64,000 nucleotides of DNA from Thiocapsa sp. (lineage in GTDB: Bacteria > Pseudomonadota > Gammaproteobacteria > Chromatiales > Chromatiaceae), in NCBI RefSeq assembly GCF_018399035.1, contig NZ_CP073760.1, positions 4,836,501 to 4,900,500 on the forward strand, given 5' to 3'. Shown in pieces: positions 62,877-64,000 of the stretch (position 1 is its first letter; the number at the start of each line of letters is the position of its first letter). The notes under the pieces were generated by a model. That model was not told where the DNA came from. It was given only the letters and a program-made list of their open reading frames with translations, and made no database searches. A program made the position numbers and the translations under genes.

Positions 62877-63368
62877 ATGACACCCGCATCGGGAGCCGGC
62901 CGGGTGTTGATTCTCGCCTGCGGGAATCCCTCGCGCGGTGACGACGCCCTCGGTCCGCTCCTGATCGATCGCCTGGGCCTGGATCCCGATCTCGCGCGGC
63001 GCGGCATCGAGACGCTGACCGATTTTCAGCTTCAGATCGAGCACGTCCTCGATCTACAGGGCCGTGCGTGTGTGATCTTCGTGGATGCGGCCGCCAGCGG
63101 CCCGGAGCCCTTCACCTTCCTTCCCCTGTGCCCGAGCTCGGAGACGTCGTTCAGCACCCACGCACTTGCACCGGGTGCCTTGCTGACCCTGTTTCGGCAG
63201 GTCACCGGGCAAACGCCACCGCCGGCCCGCGTGCTGGCGATACGCGGTTACGGGTTCGCGCTCGGCGAACCCTTGAGCGAGCGTGCCTCGGCCAATCTCG
63301 ACCGGGCCGCGCGCTTTGTGAGCCGGCTCTTGCGTTCCGACGGGTGCGTCGGAGGCTCGGATCAGTAG
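62877..63368 (+). CDS. hydrogenase maturation protease, HoxW-like
   Basis: The 163-residue protein starts at ATG 62877 and has ILACGNPSRGDDALGPLLID (nickel-binding Asp motif). TDFQLQIEHVLDLQGRACVI and FVDAA follow. This is the HyaD/HoxW family that clips the C-terminus of the [NiFe] large subunit; GNPSRGDDALGP with DFQLQIEH is the form seen with NAD-linked (group 3) hydrogenases. No hydrogenase structural gene is in the window. It converges on the next gene, overlapping by seven bases. Confidence 0.88.
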   Translation: MTPASGAGRVLILACGNPSRGDDALGPLLIDRLGLDPDLARRGIETLTDFQLQIEHVLDLQGRACVIFVDAAASGPEPFTFLPLCPSSETSFSTHALAPGALLTLFRQVTGQTPPPARVLAIRGYGFALGEPLSERASANLDRAARFVSRLLRSDGCVGGSDQ

Positions 63369-64000
63369 ATTGCCCGGGTGTTCCAGGGTCGACCGAGCAT
63401 GAGGTAGAGCGCCCCGAAGCCACCGTCGGCGTAGCCGTATCCAAGGTAGATGGGGCCGATGAAGGTGTCCGCGCCCAAGAAGAGGCTGCTGCCGAAACGC
63501 AGGTTGTCGAATCCGATCTCCGAGCGTTGGTCCCAGACATTGCCCGCCTCCAGCGAGGCCCCGGCATAGGTGCTGAGGAGTCCTGAGGTGAGGTTGCGCA
63601 TGTAGACGGCACGTGCGAGCCCGAGGTTTCCACCCGAGAGCTCGTCCTGATTGAAGCCGGAGAGGTTCAGGAAGCCGCCCAGTCGGTAGAAGGCCTGAGC
63701 CGGTTCCTCGCCGCCGAAGCTACCGGCCATCCTGATGCCGGTCAGGAGCGTGTTCTTCCCCCAACTCCGGGCGTTCAGCAGATTGAACCCGGCCTGATCG
63801 TAGTTCTCGGATGCGCCGATCTCGGGTCGAGAAGTCAACGCGAATGCGCTGCCTACCCAGCCGCGACGCGGGAAATTGGCGCTGTCCAGGGTGTCGAGAT
63901 AGAAGGTGAGGTCGAGCGATCCTTCGTCGAATCCGTACCCCTGCATGCCGGGGTCGCCGTAGCGAAGGTCGGCATCGCCCGCGAAGCGTCTGTACTTGAG
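63362..64000 (-). CDS. surface-antigen/patatin-type outer-membrane protein (partial)
   Basis: The frame is open past the right edge. It encodes a C-terminal 16-strand-type barrel section: LDLTFYLDTLDSANFPRRGW, AFYRLGGFLNLSGFNQDELS, IGPIYLGYGYADGGFGALYL and the terminal PWNTRAIY. Barrels of this kind end patatin-like phospholipases and BamA-family proteins, and the pattern GFGALYLMLGRP is frequent in the former. The N-terminal domain that would decide is not in the window. Confidence 0.75.
   Translation of the reverse strand, partial: LKYRRFAGDADLRYGDPGMQGYGFDEGSLDLTFYLDTLDSANFPRRGWVGSAFALTSRPEIGASENYDQAGFNLLNARSWGKNTLLTGIRMAGSFGGEEPAQAFYRLGGFLNLSGFNQDELSGGNLGLARAVYMRNLTSGLLSTYAGASLEAGNVWDQRSEIGFDNLRFGSSLFLGADTFIGPIYLGYGYADGGFGALYLMLGRPWNTRAIY

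Overview
The window is GC-rich gammaproteobacterial DNA. The gene set (class II DAHP synthase, ExeA/ExeB pair, MgtE, HoxW-like hydrogenase protease, arsJ-type arsenic operon, TIGR02452 proteins) and the coding style suggest a purple sulfur bacterium of the Chromatiaceae, Thiocapsa-like. This is an inference from gene content, not a database match. The left two thirds (about 1-44 kb) is accessory and heavily rearranged, with truncated genes, two insertion sequences that have visible target duplications, one full group II intron, intron remnants and dispersed repeats. The right third (about 44-64 kb) is ordinary chromosome with housekeeping genes and four tRNAs.

Region by region. 1-9.5 kb: the 3' part of a hybrid histidine kinase; a formylglycine-generating-enzyme remnant cut by a group II intron; a methyltransferase gene split by an IS of about 1.9 kb; a membrane PAS-GGDEF protein; and colliding remnants of an outer-membrane transporter and an arylsulfatase. 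9.5-18.3 kb: a leftward run of two Cys-type sulfatases, two predicted outer-membrane transporter proteins, a DUF4239 membrane protein and an exported HAD phosphatase, divergent from an AraC-type regulator. 18.9-24.6 kb: a leftward locus of a MerR-like regulator, a 1032-residue ARPP-1/vWA/PARG-like fusion and a stand-alone PARG-like enzyme, followed by a small exported protein and a small winged-helix protein. 24.6-33 kb: decayed methyltransferase and intron pieces, a GNAT acetyltransferase plus methyltransferase pair, an ungapped 737-bp duplication of the MerR gene and its promoter now lying upstream of an exported acetolactate decarboxylase and an NRAMP-related transporter, and an exported methyltransferase, SRPBCC and ClpP-like proteins. 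33-44 kb: a small membrane protein, a c-type cytochrome, a TonB-dependent receptor and a TonB fragment, palindromic repeats, transposase remnants, a hexaheme cytochrome, and an IS inserted into a group II intron remnant.

44-64 kb: a small multidrug-export-family membrane protein, a tryptophanase-like lyase next to a class II DAHP synthase, folD, tRNA-Pro/Arg/His/Lys, exeA-exeB, mgtE, a propeller-like membrane protein with a frameshift, a DUF2726 protein, a Rieske protein with a TrpD-like protein lacking the PRPP motif, a LEA-like lipoprotein, an arsR-arsC-gapdh-arsJ operon, a hydrogenase maturation protease, and the 3' end of a surface-antigen/patatin-type outer-membrane protein.

The most interesting candidate system is the MerR / ARPP-1-vWA-PARG / PARG locus at 19.9-24.6 kb. 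One PARG domain keeps the QEE catalytic signature while the fused paralogue reads QES. The promoter carries a dyad centred in the -35 region and may give a leaderless message, and the regulator with its promoter has been copied upstream of unrelated genes.
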